NCBI RefSeq assembly: GCF_014297365.1
Contig: NZ_JACOQD010000002.1
Location: forward strand, 248,001-312,000
Reading direction: 5' to 3'
Length of the DNA stretch: 64,000 nt
Source: Winogradskyella echinorum
Lineage (GTDB): Bacteria; Bacteroidota; Bacteroidia; Flavobacteriales; Flavobacteriaceae
Positions 37,593 to 48,196 of the stretch are shown here, in pieces; the stretch's first letter is position 1; the number at the start of each line of letters is the position of its first letter. A model generated the notes under the pieces. That model did not search any database. It was not told where the DNA came from and saw only the letters and a program-made list of their open reading frames with translations. The position numbers were made by a program, and so were the translations under genes.

Positions 37593-40519
37593 GCCAAAGC
37601 TTCTCTCAAAATTGTTACAGGATGTTTTGCAACTCTGTCAGTTCCATCTTTAATCTGATGCCTGCAACTTGTACCATTTGCTGCTATAATTGTATCCTCT
37701 GTAGCGTTTCTAACTGCCGGAAACAAAGTTTGCTCACCAATTTGCATACTGATCTCATAATGCTTTTTCTCGTAGCCAAAACTACCAGCCATTCCGCAAC
37801 ATCCACTTGGTATTATAGTCACTTTATAGTTTTCTGGAAGGTTTAGCACATCAAAACTCGATTTTTGATTTGCCATTGCCTTTTGATGACAATGTCCATG
37901 AAACTTAATTGTTTTAGCTTCGTTTGTAAACTGATTTGCTTTTATATTACCCAACTCAATTTCTTGTTGAAGGAATTCTTCAATTAAAAACGTATGATTT
38001 GCTATAGTTTGAGCTGCTACTTTATCATCAGCTAATTTTAGATATTCATCCTTAAAGGTTAAAATAGCAGAAGGCTCGATGCCGATTAATGGAGTTTGTT
38101 CCGAAATTAAATTTTTAAATATTAAAATGTTCTTATTTGTTAACGCCTTAGCTTGTTCTAAAAAACCTTTAGACAAGAAACTTCTTCCACTTTCTAAATT
38201 GTTAATAATAATTACTTTATAGCCTAATGATTCAAGTAAAAGTTTAGAATCTAAAGCAATACTAGATTCTAGATAATTAATAAATTCATCAACAAATAAA
38301 TAGACGGTTTTTATATTATTAGCATGACTAGTTTGAACATTAATTTTAGAAAACGGTTTTGATATTTCTGGAAAACTGCGTTTAGGATGAACACCTAAAA
38401 TTAATTTTAAATAACCAGACATAAACTTAGTTTGAAATAACAGATTTGAAATACCTGAGAATTTAGAAGCTAATCGATTGTACTTTGTAGAATTAGCAAA
38501 AAACCGATCCCTAAACTTAAAACCATTAGCCTTTTGGTATTGATATTGAAATTCTGCTTTTAAACTTGCCACATCAACACTACTTGGACATTCAGAAGCA
38601 CAAGCCTTACAACTTAAACATAAATCGAACACCTCTTTTAACTCCTTATGGTTGAATTTATTTGCTTGTTCAGAATTGGTTAGATAGTCACGAAGTGCAT
38701 TTGCCCTAGCTCTTGTGGTGTCTTTTTCATTTCGTGTGGCTCTATAACTAGGACACATGGTACCACCAAACTCAGGTAGTTTTCTACAATCACCAGAACC
38801 ATTACATTTTTCTGCTTCTCTTAAAATACCTTGAGAACTAGAGAAATCTAAAAGGGTTTTAATTTCTGGTTCTACTCTATTGGTTTCGTAACGTAGATTT
38901 TCATCCATTGGATAAGCATCTACAATTTTTCCAGGATTGAAAATTGTATGAGGATCAAAAGCAAATTTAATGCGCTTTAATATTTGGTAATTAGCATCAC
39001 CAATCATTAATGGTATAAACTCAGCTCTCACAATACCATCTCCATGCTCGCCAGACATAGAACCTTTATATTTCTTAACCAATTTAGCAACATCAGTTGT
39101 AATTTTTCTAAACAGTTTTACATCTTCTGCTTGCTTTAAATCTAATATTGGTCGTAAATGCAACTCACCTGCTCCAGCATGCGCATAATACACCGCATTT
39201 TGATTGTATGTCTTCATTAAAGCAGTAAAATCAGCTATATAGCTATCTAAATCTTTTAGTGCTACAGCAGTATCTTCTATGCAGGCTACCGCTTTTTTAT
39301 CTCCAATAATGTTGCCCAATAGTCCTAAGCCAGCTTTTCTTAATTCTACAGCTTTATGTATGTCATCATCTCTTAGTATTGGTGCTGCATAACTTAAATT
39401 AAGCTCACTAACTGTTTTGAGAAAATTATCAATATCTAATTGAAGTGTTGTTTTAGTATCCGCTCTTAATTCGCACATTAAAATAGCTACAGGATTACCC
39501 TCAATAAATTGCCTGTTTTTTTGTTGGGTTTTGTTATGCTTTGTAAGATTTAAGATAGAATCGTCCATCATCTCACACGTATGCAGATTATGCTGCATTA
39601 GAGTTTCTACAGACCTCATACATTTAGCTACACTTTCAAAATGCAAAGCAACCATAGCACTTTCTGTTGGAGGCAACTCGTCTAATTGCAGTGTGATTTC
39701 AGTAGTAAAGGCAAGTGTGCCTTCACTTCCTGCTAAAAGTTGACACATATTGAAGGCTTCTCTTCGACTACGCTTAGAGACCAGTGAAGGATTCGAAAAC
39801 ACATCAGACTTAATTAACTCATCAATTGCATAACCTGTATTTCTACGATGTATTTCTGGTTTTGGGAAGTTGTCTAGTATTTGTTTCTGAATCGTTTCAG
39901 GCTTTAATTCGTTATATATAGTTCTATAAATGTCACCTTCTAGGCTTTCTAATTTTAATTTCTGTTGAAACTCTTCAACTGCTATCTTAGAAAATTCAAC
40001 TTCACTTCCATCACTTAATAAAGTTTTTAAACTTATAACCTTATCTCGTGTTACTCCATACTGAATCGAGGTTGTACCTGATGAGTTATTACCAACCATA
40101 CCGCCAATCATACAACGATTAGAAGTTGAAGTATTAGGTCCAAAAAATAAACCGAACGGTTTTAAATAATTATTTAATTCATCTCTGACCACTCCAGGTT
40201 GAACGGTTACAGTCTTATTTTTTTCATTAATATTTAAAATGCGTGTAAAGTATTTAGACACATCTACAACAATCCCATCTCCGACACATTGTCCGGCTAA
40301 AGAAGTACCTGCTGTTCTCGGAATTAATGATGTTTTATTGATCTTAGCAAATGCAATTAATTGCTTAATATCCTCTTTATCTTTTGGTAAAGCAACAGCA
40401 AGTGGCAATTTTCTATACACAGAAGCGTCCGTTGCATATAGCTTTCGCATTAAATTATCGTAATATAGCTCACCTTTAAGTTTTGCTTCTAAAATTTTTA
40501 ACGGATTTTCTTGATGCAT
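37589..40519 (-). CDS. FAD-linked oxidase / Fe-S oxidoreductase (D-2-hydroxyacid dehydrogenase type)
   Basis: Fusion enzyme of 976 residues. N-terminal FAD-binding-4 domain (RTAGTSLAGQCVGDGIVVDV), FAD-oxidase C domain with SGEHGDGIVRAEFIPLM, then ferredoxin-like clusters CNGSGDCRK and CLSCKACASECPSSVDV, and two cysteine-rich CCG domains at the end (GHCHQKAMAN, SGCCGMAGSFGYEKKHY). This layout matches YdiJ-like D-2-hydroxyglutarate/D-lactate dehydrogenases. It oxidises a D-2-hydroxyacid and passes electrons via FAD and Fe-S centres. The substrate is not decided. It is alone and convergent with the phosphoesterase gene. Confidence 0.9.
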   Translation of the reverse strand: MHQENPLKILEAKLKGELYYDNLMRKLYATDASVYRKLPLAVALPKDKEDIKQLIAFAKINKTSLIPRTAGTSLAGQCVGDGIVVDVSKYFTRILNINEKNKTVTVQPGVVRDELNNYLKPFGLFFGPNTSTSNRCMIGGMVGNNSSGTTSIQYGVTRDKVISLKTLLSDGSEVEFSKIAVEEFQQKLKLESLEGDIYRTIYNELKPETIQKQILDNFPKPEIHRRNTGYAIDELIKSDVFSNPSLVSKRSRREAFNMCQLLAGSEGTLAFTTEITLQLDELPPTESAMVALHFESVAKCMRSVETLMQHNLHTCEMMDDSILNLTKHNKTQQKNRQFIEGNPVAILMCELRADTKTTLQLDIDNFLKTVSELNLSYAAPILRDDDIHKAVELRKAGLGLLGNIIGDKKAVACIEDTAVALKDLDSYIADFTALMKTYNQNAVYYAHAGAGELHLRPILDLKQAEDVKLFRKITTDVAKLVKKYKGSMSGEHGDGIVRAEFIPLMIGDANYQILKRIKFAFDPHTIFNPGKIVDAYPMDENLRYETNRVEPEIKTLLDFSSSQGILREAEKCNGSGDCRKLPEFGGTMCPSYRATRNEKDTTRARANALRDYLTNSEQANKFNHKELKEVFDLCLSCKACASECPSSVDVASLKAEFQYQYQKANGFKFRDRFFANSTKYNRLASKFSGISNLLFQTKFMSGYLKLILGVHPKRSFPEISKPFSKINVQTSHANNIKTVYLFVDEFINYLESSIALDSKLLLESLGYKVIIINNLESGRSFLSKGFLEQAKALTNKNILIFKNLISEQTPLIGIEPSAILTFKDEYLKLADDKVAAQTIANHTFLIEEFLQQEIELGNIKANQFTNEAKTIKFHGHCHQKAMANQKSSFDVLNLPENYKVTIIPSGCCGMAGSFGYEKKHYEISMQIGEQTLFPAVRNATEDTIIAANGTSCRHQIKDGTDRVAKHPVTILREALA

Positions 40520-40625
40520 TAAGTTGAATAAATATGTTCATAAAACTATAAAGAATTCTAATATAAATAATGTTTTGGCGTTATTTTTGTAAAGATTATT
40601 TCATTCAATAAAAAAACGTAATACA

Positions 40626-41102
40626 ATGAAGAAATTAGTTTTAACAAGTTTAGCAATTTTTGTAGGATTAGCATTTGTAAATGCACAAGATATAGCAGAC
40701 AATGCTATTGGATTAAGAATTGGTGATAGTGATGGTTTAGGAACCGAAGTTAGTTACCAACGTGCACTTGGTGACAACAATAGATTAGAAGCCGATTTAG
40801 GTTGGAGAAGCGGAAAAGGTTATGATGCTTTTAAGCTAACTGGTCTTTATCAATGGGTTTGGCAGTTAGACGGTGATTTTAACTGGTATGCTGGTGCTGG
40901 TGGAGGATTTGGATCTATCGGTTTTGATAATAACGATATCGATGGTGAAACATTTTTCTTTGCTGCAGGAGATATAGGGATAGAATACAGTTTTGATATT
41001 CCATTACTATTATCATTAGATTTTAGACCAGAACTAGGTTTTGGTGATTTTCAAGATGATTTAGATTTTGATATAGCATTTAGTATTAGGTATCAATTTT
41101 AA
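40626..41102 (+). CDS. small outer-membrane beta-barrel protein
   Basis: A 158-residue protein with a signal peptide (LAFVNAQ) and an eight-strand-like barrel: alternating patterns (IGLRIGDSDGLGTEVSYQRA, RLEADLGWRSGKGYD, FNWYAGAGGGFGSIGF, FFAAGDIGIEYSF, LSLDFRPELGFGDF) and a C-terminal aromatic (SIRYQF). It resembles small OmpA/OmpW-like barrels. A TATTTTTG at 40582-40589 fits a -7 box. A terminator follows immediately. Confidence 0.85.
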   Translation: MKKLVLTSLAIFVGLAFVNAQDIADNAIGLRIGDSDGLGTEVSYQRALGDNNRLEADLGWRSGKGYDAFKLTGLYQWVWQLDGDFNWYAGAGGGFGSIGFDNNDIDGETFFFAAGDIGIEYSFDIPLLLSLDFRPELGFGDFQDDLDFDIAFSIRYQF

Positions 41103-41125
41103 TTCTAACTAAAGAAATTAAAATA

Positions 41126-41157
41126 TAAAAAAACCGTCTTTTACAGACGGTTTTTTT
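41126..41157 (+). terminator. rho-independent terminator
   Basis: AAACCGTCT and AGACGGTTT form a 9-bp stem with a 5-base loop, A-run before and T-run after; it ends the beta-barrel gene transcript. Confidence 0.88.
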
Positions 41158-41173
41158 ATTAATTTAACCTTTT

Positions 41174-42895
41174 ATGAAGACACTCGCAATTATTGGTATG
41201 GGTCCTAGAGGACTTTACGCTCTAGAAAACCTATTAACTCAATTAGCAAAAACTAATCAGGCAATAGAAATTTTAGTTTTTGAAGCTTGTGAACTTCCTG
41301 GTTCTGGTAATGTTTGGAATCATAATCAACCAGATACTAACTGGATAAATATTACAGAGCGCGCTTTAAGTGGTTTAAAAGAACGACCACAAATTAATTA
41401 TAATAACATTTTAATTGATGGGTTTCCTTCTTATCATAATTGGTGTGATTTTTCGCAAACTAGTGAAGACCCAGACCAGTTTCCACCTAGAAGAAAATTA
41501 GGGATTTATTTAAACGAACGATTTAATTCTATAGCAAAAGCTCTACGAGCTTACGACAGGTTTAAGGTTATAAACTCTAAAATTATTGCAATTGAGTTAA
41601 ATGAAAATTATACCGTTAAAATAGAAAGCACAAAAAATACATGGCTATGTAATGATGTACTTTTAACCGTTGGTCATCAACCCACAAAACCTAGTAAGCA
41701 ACTAGAAAAATGGGAAGCTCATGTCAACACATTCCATGATCTAAAACTTTTTAATGAACCATACCCAGTTACCGAATTAGACCATATTAGAAATAAAGAA
41801 CATATTGTCATTGGTATTAGAGGTTTCGGACTAGCTATGATTGATGTAATGCGGTATTTAGCAGTAAACAATTATGGCAATTTTAAGGTAACAGATTCTT
41901 CTACTTTAGAAACGGTCTATTACAAGACAAAAGAGCAAAATTTAAAACTCGTTCCATTTTCTTTAGATGGTTTACCAATGGGCCCTAAGCCTTTAAATGA
42001 AAATATTGATAATTGGTATAAACCAAATGCATCTCAATTAGATTTTATTAGAAATAAAATAGAAGCATTTACCAATACAGAAAAAGATGCTAATACTATT
42101 GATTTTTTAATTCAGCCTTTAGCCGAAATAGGAGCTCAAATTTTTGAACAACTCAATAATAAAGCAGTAGACCATAGCTTAAATTCGGATACTCTTAAAT
42201 CTGTTATTCTAGATTTTTTGTCAGACGCTGATTATAGCCATCACCTAATTCAAAATAGCAATATTTCTACTTACAACTTAATTCGTTCTTATGTCAATAT
42301 GGCTTTAGGAAATACTAAAATTAGTCTAGATTATTGTATTTGGCAAGTTTGGCGTCATTGTCAACCAATGCTTTATAAAACTATTTCTCATGCTAAATTA
42401 AGTAATGAAACAATGAATAAAATTATTGATTTAGACGAGCGCAGCAAACGGTTTTCTTATGGTCCTCCTTTAGAAAGTTTGCAGCAAATCCTTGCGTTAG
42501 CAGATGCAAAGGTTTTAGATTTAGACTACACCAATAATCCAGACATTAAACTCACTGAAAACGGTTGGGAATTAAAGAATAAAGCGAACAAAACATTAGT
42601 ATGTGATATAATGGTTAATAGTGTCCTCGACTCGCCTCAGCTTCTTAAAATAAACTCACCACTTATAGTCAATTTGCTTAAAAATGAGTTAATACAACCA
42701 GTACATACAGATTTGGGTATTGAAACTCAAGATGATGGGTATGTTGTTAGCGACGATAAAAATAAACAAGTGCCTATTGCTATTTTAGGCAGAATTGTTA
42801 AAGGAAGCGTTTTGGGTGTTGATGCTATTTTAGAATGTTTTGGAAAACGTGTTGAAGATTGGGCAGATGGTTACGTGAAAAGGTTAAATAGTTAA
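41174..42895 (+). CDS. FAD/NAD(P)-binding protein (NAD_binding_9 type)
   Basis: Flavin-dependent oxidoreductase-like protein of 573 residues. The N-terminus is a dinucleotide-binding fold (LAIIGMGPRGLYALENLL), then EACELPGSGNVWNHNQPD and a second nucleotide-binding element (IVIGIRGFGLAMIDVMRYLA). The family (PF13454-type) often acts with hydroxylases or amino-acid modifying systems; no such partner is adjacent. The substrate is unknown. The 3' end overlaps the convergent repair gene by 4 bases. Confidence 0.82.
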   Translation: MKTLAIIGMGPRGLYALENLLTQLAKTNQAIEILVFEACELPGSGNVWNHNQPDTNWINITERALSGLKERPQINYNNILIDGFPSYHNWCDFSQTSEDPDQFPPRRKLGIYLNERFNSIAKALRAYDRFKVINSKIIAIELNENYTVKIESTKNTWLCNDVLLTVGHQPTKPSKQLEKWEAHVNTFHDLKLFNEPYPVTELDHIRNKEHIVIGIRGFGLAMIDVMRYLAVNNYGNFKVTDSSTLETVYYKTKEQNLKLVPFSLDGLPMGPKPLNENIDNWYKPNASQLDFIRNKIEAFTNTEKDANTIDFLIQPLAEIGAQIFEQLNNKAVDHSLNSDTLKSVILDFLSDADYSHHLIQNSNISTYNLIRSYVNMALGNTKISLDYCIWQVWRHCQPMLYKTISHAKLSNETMNKIIDLDERSKRFSYGPPLESLQQILALADAKVLDLDYTNNPDIKLTENGWELKNKANKTLVCDIMVNSVLDSPQLLKINSPLIVNLLKNELIQPVHTDLGIETQDDGYVVSDDKNKQVPIAILGRIVKGSVLGVDAILECFGKRVEDWADGYVKRLNS

Positions 42896-43665
42896 TTAGG
42901 TTGTTTTTCACTTAAGTATTTCCAATAGCGTTTGGGTACATGCCTAATATGAAGCTTCATATTTTTTCTAGACTCTATATTGGTTGATTTAAAATAATCT
43001 TTCCAAAGTTTTTGAAACTCTAATTCGTGTTCTTGAAAAAATTCTGAATCAGTTTTAGTAAATTTAAAATCTGCCGGAAATTCCATGTTAATAATTTCCA
43101 CTTTATCCAAATCATAATATAAACCATATCCCCTTTTAATATCATAAATTACCCACTTTTGGTCTGCATATCGTCTTTTAAAATGCTTAGATATTAAAGG
43201 TAGCACATTAAAATCGGGTTCAATATTTGAAAAATAAATATCATCCTTGGTTAATCTAAAGCGCACAAAAGCCTCCATTCTGTGCTTTTCTCGTCCAACA
43301 GATTTAGCAATTTGAGCTATCTTTAAAACAGATGGATGCGAATAATCCTTATCGACGCTCTGAGCATTAGAAAACGCATACGTAATGTAATCTAACAATA
43401 TGGCCTCTACCCCTTTTTGTTCACTTAAAAAAGCATAGTAGAGCTGATAACTACCCTTTGGAGAAAGTTTTGATTTTACACCTTTCCAAACCCGATTTGC
43501 TTTGTCTTCTTCTGTAATAATGGTTTCAGCATCAGAAAACAAACCAAGTTGCATTTCAAATTTATTCTGAATAACTACAGCTCTGAGCTTATGTTCAAAA
43601 ACAAAGAAAACGGCAGATAAAAAACCATCAAAAGTGCCATCATATATTAAGTTTCTACCTTGCAT
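42892..43665 (-). CDS. TIGR03915 family SAM-associated DNA metabolism protein
   Basis: Protein of 257 residues: IYDGTFDGFLSAVFFVFEHK at the start, KLSPKGSYQLYYAFLSEQKG, EKHRMEAFVRFRLTKDDIYF and AKSVGREKH are the TIGR03915 signature ('probable DNA metabolism protein'). It is always found beside the TIGR03916 radical-SAM protein and is predicted to take part in DNA repair or modification. Here the two genes are directly adjacent (ends at 43665 and 43666), so they are translated together. Confidence 0.9.
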   Translation of the reverse strand: MQGRNLIYDGTFDGFLSAVFFVFEHKLRAVVIQNKFEMQLGLFSDAETIITEEDKANRVWKGVKSKLSPKGSYQLYYAFLSEQKGVEAILLDYITYAFSNAQSVDKDYSHPSVLKIAQIAKSVGREKHRMEAFVRFRLTKDDIYFSNIEPDFNVLPLISKHFKRRYADQKWVIYDIKRGYGLYYDLDKVEIINMEFPADFKFTKTDSEFFQEHELEFQKLWKDYFKSTNIESRKNMKLHIRHVPKRYWKYLSEKQPN

Positions 43666-44928
43666 TTATCCAAATAAATTCAATTGATTACTAAGACTTT
43701 GTTGGTATTTACTTTTAGAATTTTGAAGAATTAACCCCTTAATTTTTTCAGAGGTTAAATCGCGTTTTTCAAATTTGCTACTATCGCAAATCATAAAATA
43801 TTGAGCTCTATTTAATGCAACTCCAATCTTTTTTAAATGCTCCCAATTTAATTTTCTAAAACGCCGAGCATTTAAGATTTTGTAAACCGATTTCATTCCT
43901 AAACCAGGTATTCTAGCCAACATACGTTTATCCGCTGAATTAATGTCTACCGGGAATTCGTGTAGGTTTCTCAATGCCCAACTTAGTTTTGGATCTATGT
44001 CTAAATCTAAATTTTGATTCCGTTCGTTTAAAATCTCACTAAACTCAAAGCCGTAAAAACGCATTAACCAATCTGTTTGGTACAATCTGTTTTCTCTAAG
44101 AATAGGTACTGCACTTCCTATTTGCGGTAAGCGATTATCGTAGCTAATAGGCACGTAACCAGAATAATATACACGCTTTAGATTATAACTTTTATAGAAA
44201 TAGTTAGAAGTTTGCATAATCTGAAAATCATTCTCACCACTAGCTCCAATTATCATTTGCGTACTTTGACCAGCTGGCGCATATTTTGGTGTACTTTTTA
44301 TAATCTTTTTTTCTTCTTTAAATTGGATGATTTCATTTTTAACCTTTTTCATTGGTTTAATAAAATCTTCGTGCTTTTTATCTGGAGCTAATTTTTTGAG
44401 TCCATCTTTTGTAGGTATCTCAATATTAACACTCAATCGATCAGCGTATAGACCTGCTTCTCGCATTAATTCATCTGAAGCACCAGGAATAGATTTTAAG
44501 TGAATATATCCATTAAAATTCTCTTCCGTCCTCAACTTTTTTGCCACTGCAACAAGACGTTCCATTGTGTAATCAGCATTTTTAAATATACCTGAGCTGA
44601 GAAAAAGACCTTCAATATAATTTCTACGGTAAAAATTAATAGTTAAGTCTACAACTTCTTGCACTTTAAAAGCAGCTCGCTTTATGTCGTTACTTTTTCG
44701 AGTTACACAGTATGCACAATCAAAAATGCAATAGTTGGTTAATAAAATTTTTAATAAAGACACACAGCGACCATCTTCTGTGTAAGAATGACAAATGCCC
44801 ATGCCAGTAGCATCACCTATTCCTTTATTAGTATTAGCACGTTTACTTCCGCTCGATGAGCATGATACATCATATTTAGCAGCATCAGATAGTATTTTTA
44901 ATTTTTCTTGGGTACGTTGAAAAGACAA
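43666..44928 (-). CDS. TIGR03916 putative DNA modification/repair radical SAM protein
   Basis: Radical SAM enzyme of 420 residues with the CxxxCxxC cluster in LLTNYCIFDCAYCVTRKSND, the upstream CSSSGSKRANTNKGIGD block and the GLFLSSGIFKNADYTMERLV region. The C-terminal ~80 residues contain helix-hairpin-helix motifs (DINSADKRMLARIPGLGMKS, VYKILNARRFRKLNW) for DNA binding. It presumably repairs or modifies a base by radical chemistry, together with the TIGR03915 partner. The reaction is not established for the family. Confidence 0.92.
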   Translation of the reverse strand: MSFQRTQEKLKILSDAAKYDVSCSSSGSKRANTNKGIGDATGMGICHSYTEDGRCVSLLKILLTNYCIFDCAYCVTRKSNDIKRAAFKVQEVVDLTINFYRRNYIEGLFLSSGIFKNADYTMERLVAVAKKLRTEENFNGYIHLKSIPGASDELMREAGLYADRLSVNIEIPTKDGLKKLAPDKKHEDFIKPMKKVKNEIIQFKEEKKIIKSTPKYAPAGQSTQMIIGASGENDFQIMQTSNYFYKSYNLKRVYYSGYVPISYDNRLPQIGSAVPILRENRLYQTDWLMRFYGFEFSEILNERNQNLDLDIDPKLSWALRNLHEFPVDINSADKRMLARIPGLGMKSVYKILNARRFRKLNWEHLKKIGVALNRAQYFMICDSSKFEKRDLTSEKIKGLILQNSKSKYQQSLSNQLNLFG

Positions 44929-45193
44929 TTATTTTCCTCCTTATTATTTCAATTTTCTTCGAACTACAAAAATACTACTATATATAGCTATTGATTGCTA
45001 GTGTATGTAGTAATTTAAAATCTTATTAAAACCTTAGTAAATAGAAACACAAATTAGAGTTGAAAGGTAATTTCAATCAAACCAGATTCATTTTTAACAC
45101 AAATACTATGAATGTTACTCCATTCGATTATAGAATACTTATATCTAATCTTAATTCTTTAACTTTTAATCATAAATAAAAAAAGAACAAATT

Positions 45194-45703
45194 ATGAAGG
45201 ATTGGTTTAGTACAACGAACGAAAATGTATTAGCAATATTAATAACAACAATTTGCGTTTATATAGCACTCGTTCTGCTAACTAGAATTAGTGGTAAACG
45301 AAGTTTTTCAAAATTATCTAGTTTTGATTTTTCAATAACCGTAGCTATTGGATCAATATTAGCAACGGTAATTATTTCAAAATCTGTTTCTCTTCAAAAT
45401 GGAATAGCAGGACTAGTTGGTATATATGTTATGCAAATGTTTGTTGCTTATGCTAGACGTTGGGACATTATTAAAAAACTTATGGATAATAAGCCTACTC
45501 TTTTAATGAAAGATGGCAAGATTATAGAGGCTAATCTCAAAAAATGTAGAGTTACCATTCCCGATTTAAAAGCTAAATTAAGAGAAGCAAATGTTATTCA
45601 ATTATCTGAAGTAAAAGCAGTTGTTTTTGAGTCTACTGGCGATATTTCTGTAATGCATGGTTCTAAAGACAAAAAAGTTGAAGATTGGTTGTTAGATTTT
45701 TAA
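45194..45703 (+). CDS. DUF421 (YetF-like) membrane protein
   Basis: Inner-membrane protein of 169 residues with three N-terminal spans (LAILITTICVYIALVLLTRI, FDFSITVAIGSILATVII, GIAGLVGIYVMQMFVAYA) and the DUF421 soluble half (NKPTLLMKDGKIIEANLKKC, IPDLKAKLREANVIQLSEVK, AVVFESTGDISVM). The RISGKRSFSKLSSFDF block is the family signature. Function is poorly known; B. subtilis relatives are linked to spore or phospholipid processes. Monocistronic. Confidence 0.88.
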   Translation: MKDWFSTTNENVLAILITTICVYIALVLLTRISGKRSFSKLSSFDFSITVAIGSILATVIISKSVSLQNGIAGLVGIYVMQMFVAYARRWDIIKKLMDNKPTLLMKDGKIIEANLKKCRVTIPDLKAKLREANVIQLSEVKAVVFESTGDISVMHGSKDKKVEDWLLDF

Positions 45704-45761
45704 ATATTAAGCCATTAATTTTATGTAATTTTGCGCATCTAAATTTAAAAACAACATCATA

Positions 45762-46844
45762 ATGAAAGATACTGCTTTATCCGCTACTCACGAAGCACTA
45801 GGTGCAAAAATGGTTCCTTTTGCTGGCTTTAATATGCCTGTACAATATGAAGGTGTTAACATAGAGCACGAAACAGTGAGAAAAGCTGTTGGTGTTTTTG
45901 ATGTCTCTCATATGGGTGAATTTTTAATAGAAGGACCTCAGGCATTAGCTTTAATCCAAAAGGTATCAAGTAACGATGCTTCAAAATTAGAAATTGGAAA
46001 AGCACAATACAGTTGTTTGCCAAATGATGATGGTGGAATTGTAGATGATTTAATCATTTATAAAATTAAAGACGAAACTTATCTTTTAGTTGTAAATGCA
46101 AGTAATATTGAAAAAGATTGGAACTGGATTTCATCTAAAAATGATGTCGGTGCAACCATGCGCGATTTAAGTGAAGATTATTCTCTACTTGCTATACAAG
46201 GACCAAAAGCTGTCGAGGCTATGCAATCTTTATCTAGCTATGATTTATCAGCTGTAAAGTTCTACAATTTTGTGGTTGGTGATTTTGCAGGTATTGAGCA
46301 TGTTATTATTTCTGCAACCGGTTATACAGGTAGTGGAGGTTTTGAAATTTATTGTAAGAATTCTGAAGTAAAACAAATTTGGGATAAAGTATTAGAAGCT
46401 GGTGCTGATTATGGTATAAAACCTATTGGTTTAGCTGCCAGAGATACGTTACGTTTAGAAATGGGTTACTGTTTATATGGTAACGATATTGACGATACCA
46501 CCTCACCTATTGAAGCTGGTTTAGGATGGGTTTGTAAATTCAATAAAACTTTTACAAATAGTGAAGCTTTACAAGCTGAAAAAGAACGCACGCCAGAACG
46601 CAAATTAGTCGCTTTTAAATTAGATGAAAGAGGCATACCACGTCAAGGATACGACATTGTAGATGGTAGCGGAAAAACTATTGGAAATGTTACTTCTGGT
46701 ACTATGAGCCCAATGTTGGGTGTTGGTATTGGTTTGGGTTACGTGCCAAAAGTGTTTTCTAAAGTAGATAGTAAAATTAATATTCAGGTGCGTAAAAAAG
46801 CGATTCCTGCAACGGTTGTAAAATTACCTTTTTACAAAGGGTAA
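45762..46844 (+). CDS. gcvT: glycine cleavage system T protein (aminomethyltransferase)
   Basis: T protein of the glycine cleavage system, 360 residues: transfers the aminomethyl carbon from lipoyl-H protein to tetrahydrofolate. Motifs: [72 protein letters not shown] and [20 protein letters not shown]. Length is typical. gcvH and gcvP are not nearby, as is common in flavobacteria. TAATTTTG at 45726-45733 matches a -7 box. Followed 22 bases later by an epimerase-like gene. Confidence 0.96.
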   Translation: MKDTALSATHEALGAKMVPFAGFNMPVQYEGVNIEHETVRKAVGVFDVSHMGEFLIEGPQALALIQKVSSNDASKLEIGKAQYSCLPNDDGGIVDDLIIYKIKDETYLLVVNASNIEKDWNWISSKNDVGATMRDLSEDYSLLAIQGPKAVEAMQSLSSYDLSAVKFYNFVVGDFAGIEHVIISATGYTGSGGFEIYCKNSEVKQIWDKVLEAGADYGIKPIGLAARDTLRLEMGYCLYGNDIDDTTSPIEAGLGWVCKFNKTFTNSEALQAEKERTPERKLVAFKLDERGIPRQGYDIVDGSGKTIGNVTSGTMSPMLGVGIGLGYVPKVFSKVDSKINIQVRKKAIPATVVKLPFYKG

Positions 46845-46866
46845 CATTAGGATTGGAGATTGATTA

Positions 46867-47697
46867 ATGAAGAAAGACCTTAACAAACATCGTGTATTAA
46901 TTCTTGGAGCCAGTGGCTACCTTGGTAATGCTATTTACAAAGAATTAGGCCCCTATTTTAGAACCTACGGAACTTACAGAACTCCTAAAAAAGAGTACGA
47001 AAAAAATAAACAGTTTTTTCATTATAATGTTGAACAAGACGATGTGTACGAAATTTTAGAAGCTTGCAAACCTTCTATTATTATTTCTGCACTTCGTGGT
47101 GATTTTAATGCGCAAACTATAGCGCATCAACATATTGCAGAGTTTGCTTTAGAGTTTGGCACTAAAGTTATTTTTATATCATCAGCCAATGCGTTTGATG
47201 CCTACAGCAAATACCCAAGTTATGAGCTAGATAAAACCCTTAGCCATAGTATTTATGGCCATTTTAAAATTAAAATAGAAAACATGCTTTTGCGTTTGCC
47301 TAAAAAGCAAGTTGCTATTTTAAGATTACCTATGGTTTTTGGAGCTAACTGTCCTAGAATTTTAGAAATAAAGCAATTAATATCAAATAAGGAGTCCGTT
47401 GAAATATTTCCGAATTTAATAATGAATGTAACCTTAGATAAAAAGGTAACACAGCAAATTCATTATATCATTAATCGCAATAAATATGGCATTTTTCATT
47501 TAGGAAGCACCGATTTAGTGCATCATGATGAATTTATAAAACATATTATCGCATTTATTTCAGAAGGAAAAGTGCAACTTAAGCACGTATTTACTACAAA
47601 TGAAGACCGTTATTTGGCCGTATTGCCCAAGTATAATAAACTACCTAAACACCTTCAGATAACGAGTCATAAAGTTTTAGAAGAACTTCAAAAATAG
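46867..47697 (+). CDS. NAD-dependent epimerase / RmlD-like sugar nucleotide reductase
   Basis: Rossmann-fold SDR protein of 276 residues: RVLILGASGYLGNAIYKELG (GxxGxxG), NAQTIAHQHIAEFALEFGTK, VIFISSANAFDAYSKYPSYE and AILRLPMVFGANCPR recall dTDP-4-dehydrorhamnose reductase. The Y-x-x-x-K pair is not perfectly clear, so enzymatic activity and substrate are uncertain. It probably forms an operon with gcvT (22-base gap). Confidence 0.82.
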   Translation: MKKDLNKHRVLILGASGYLGNAIYKELGPYFRTYGTYRTPKKEYEKNKQFFHYNVEQDDVYEILEACKPSIIISALRGDFNAQTIAHQHIAEFALEFGTKVIFISSANAFDAYSKYPSYELDKTLSHSIYGHFKIKIENMLLRLPKKQVAILRLPMVFGANCPRILEIKQLISNKESVEIFPNLIMNVTLDKKVTQQIHYIINRNKYGIFHLGSTDLVHHDEFIKHIIAFISEGKVQLKHVFTTNEDRYLAVLPKYNKLPKHLQITSHKVLEELQK

Positions 47698-47791
47698 TAT
47701 GTAATCTTTAGTTTAGAAGTAGAAAAATAGACCTTTTTTACTTGTAGTGTTCTAAGGATTTATTTAAATTTAAACACATTAAAATTTAGCT

Positions 47792-48079
47792 ATGAAATTG
47801 GACGAATCTACAATTGAAAAAAAATTATTGCATTTTCCAGAATGGGATTATTATGATAATGCCATACATGTAGAATTAGAATTCGATAATTTTAAAGATT
47901 GCTTTAGTGCCATGAGCAGAATTGCTTTTGAGTGCGAAGCACAAAACCACCATCCAAACTGGAGCAATATATATAATGTGTTAAAGATTTCATTATCTAC
48001 ACACGATGTAGATGGTGTAACCAACAAAGATTTTAAATTAGCAGAAGCAATAGAAGCTATTGTAGAATCTGACGAATAA
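47792..48079 (+). CDS. 4a-hydroxytetrahydrobiopterin dehydratase (PCD/DCoH)
   Basis: Pterin-4a-carbinolamine dehydratase of 95 residues. The short form retains the catalytic core FECEAQNHHPNWSNIYNVLK (His-His and Trp) and LSTHDVDGVTNKDFKLAEAI. It recycles the pterin cofactor of aromatic amino-acid hydroxylases. A hydroxylase is not in the window. Confidence 0.93.
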   Translation: MKLDESTIEKKLLHFPEWDYYDNAIHVELEFDNFKDCFSAMSRIAFECEAQNHHPNWSNIYNVLKISLSTHDVDGVTNKDFKLAEAIEAIVESDE

Positions 48080-48196
48080 TTTGGTTTGCAAAAATTAGCA
48101 AAAGAACTATATTTGAAATCGACTACAATTTTAGTCCTTTTTAATAAATCGTTTAATAAGATTTCCGTTTTCACGGAAATTAAAATATAATTTTCC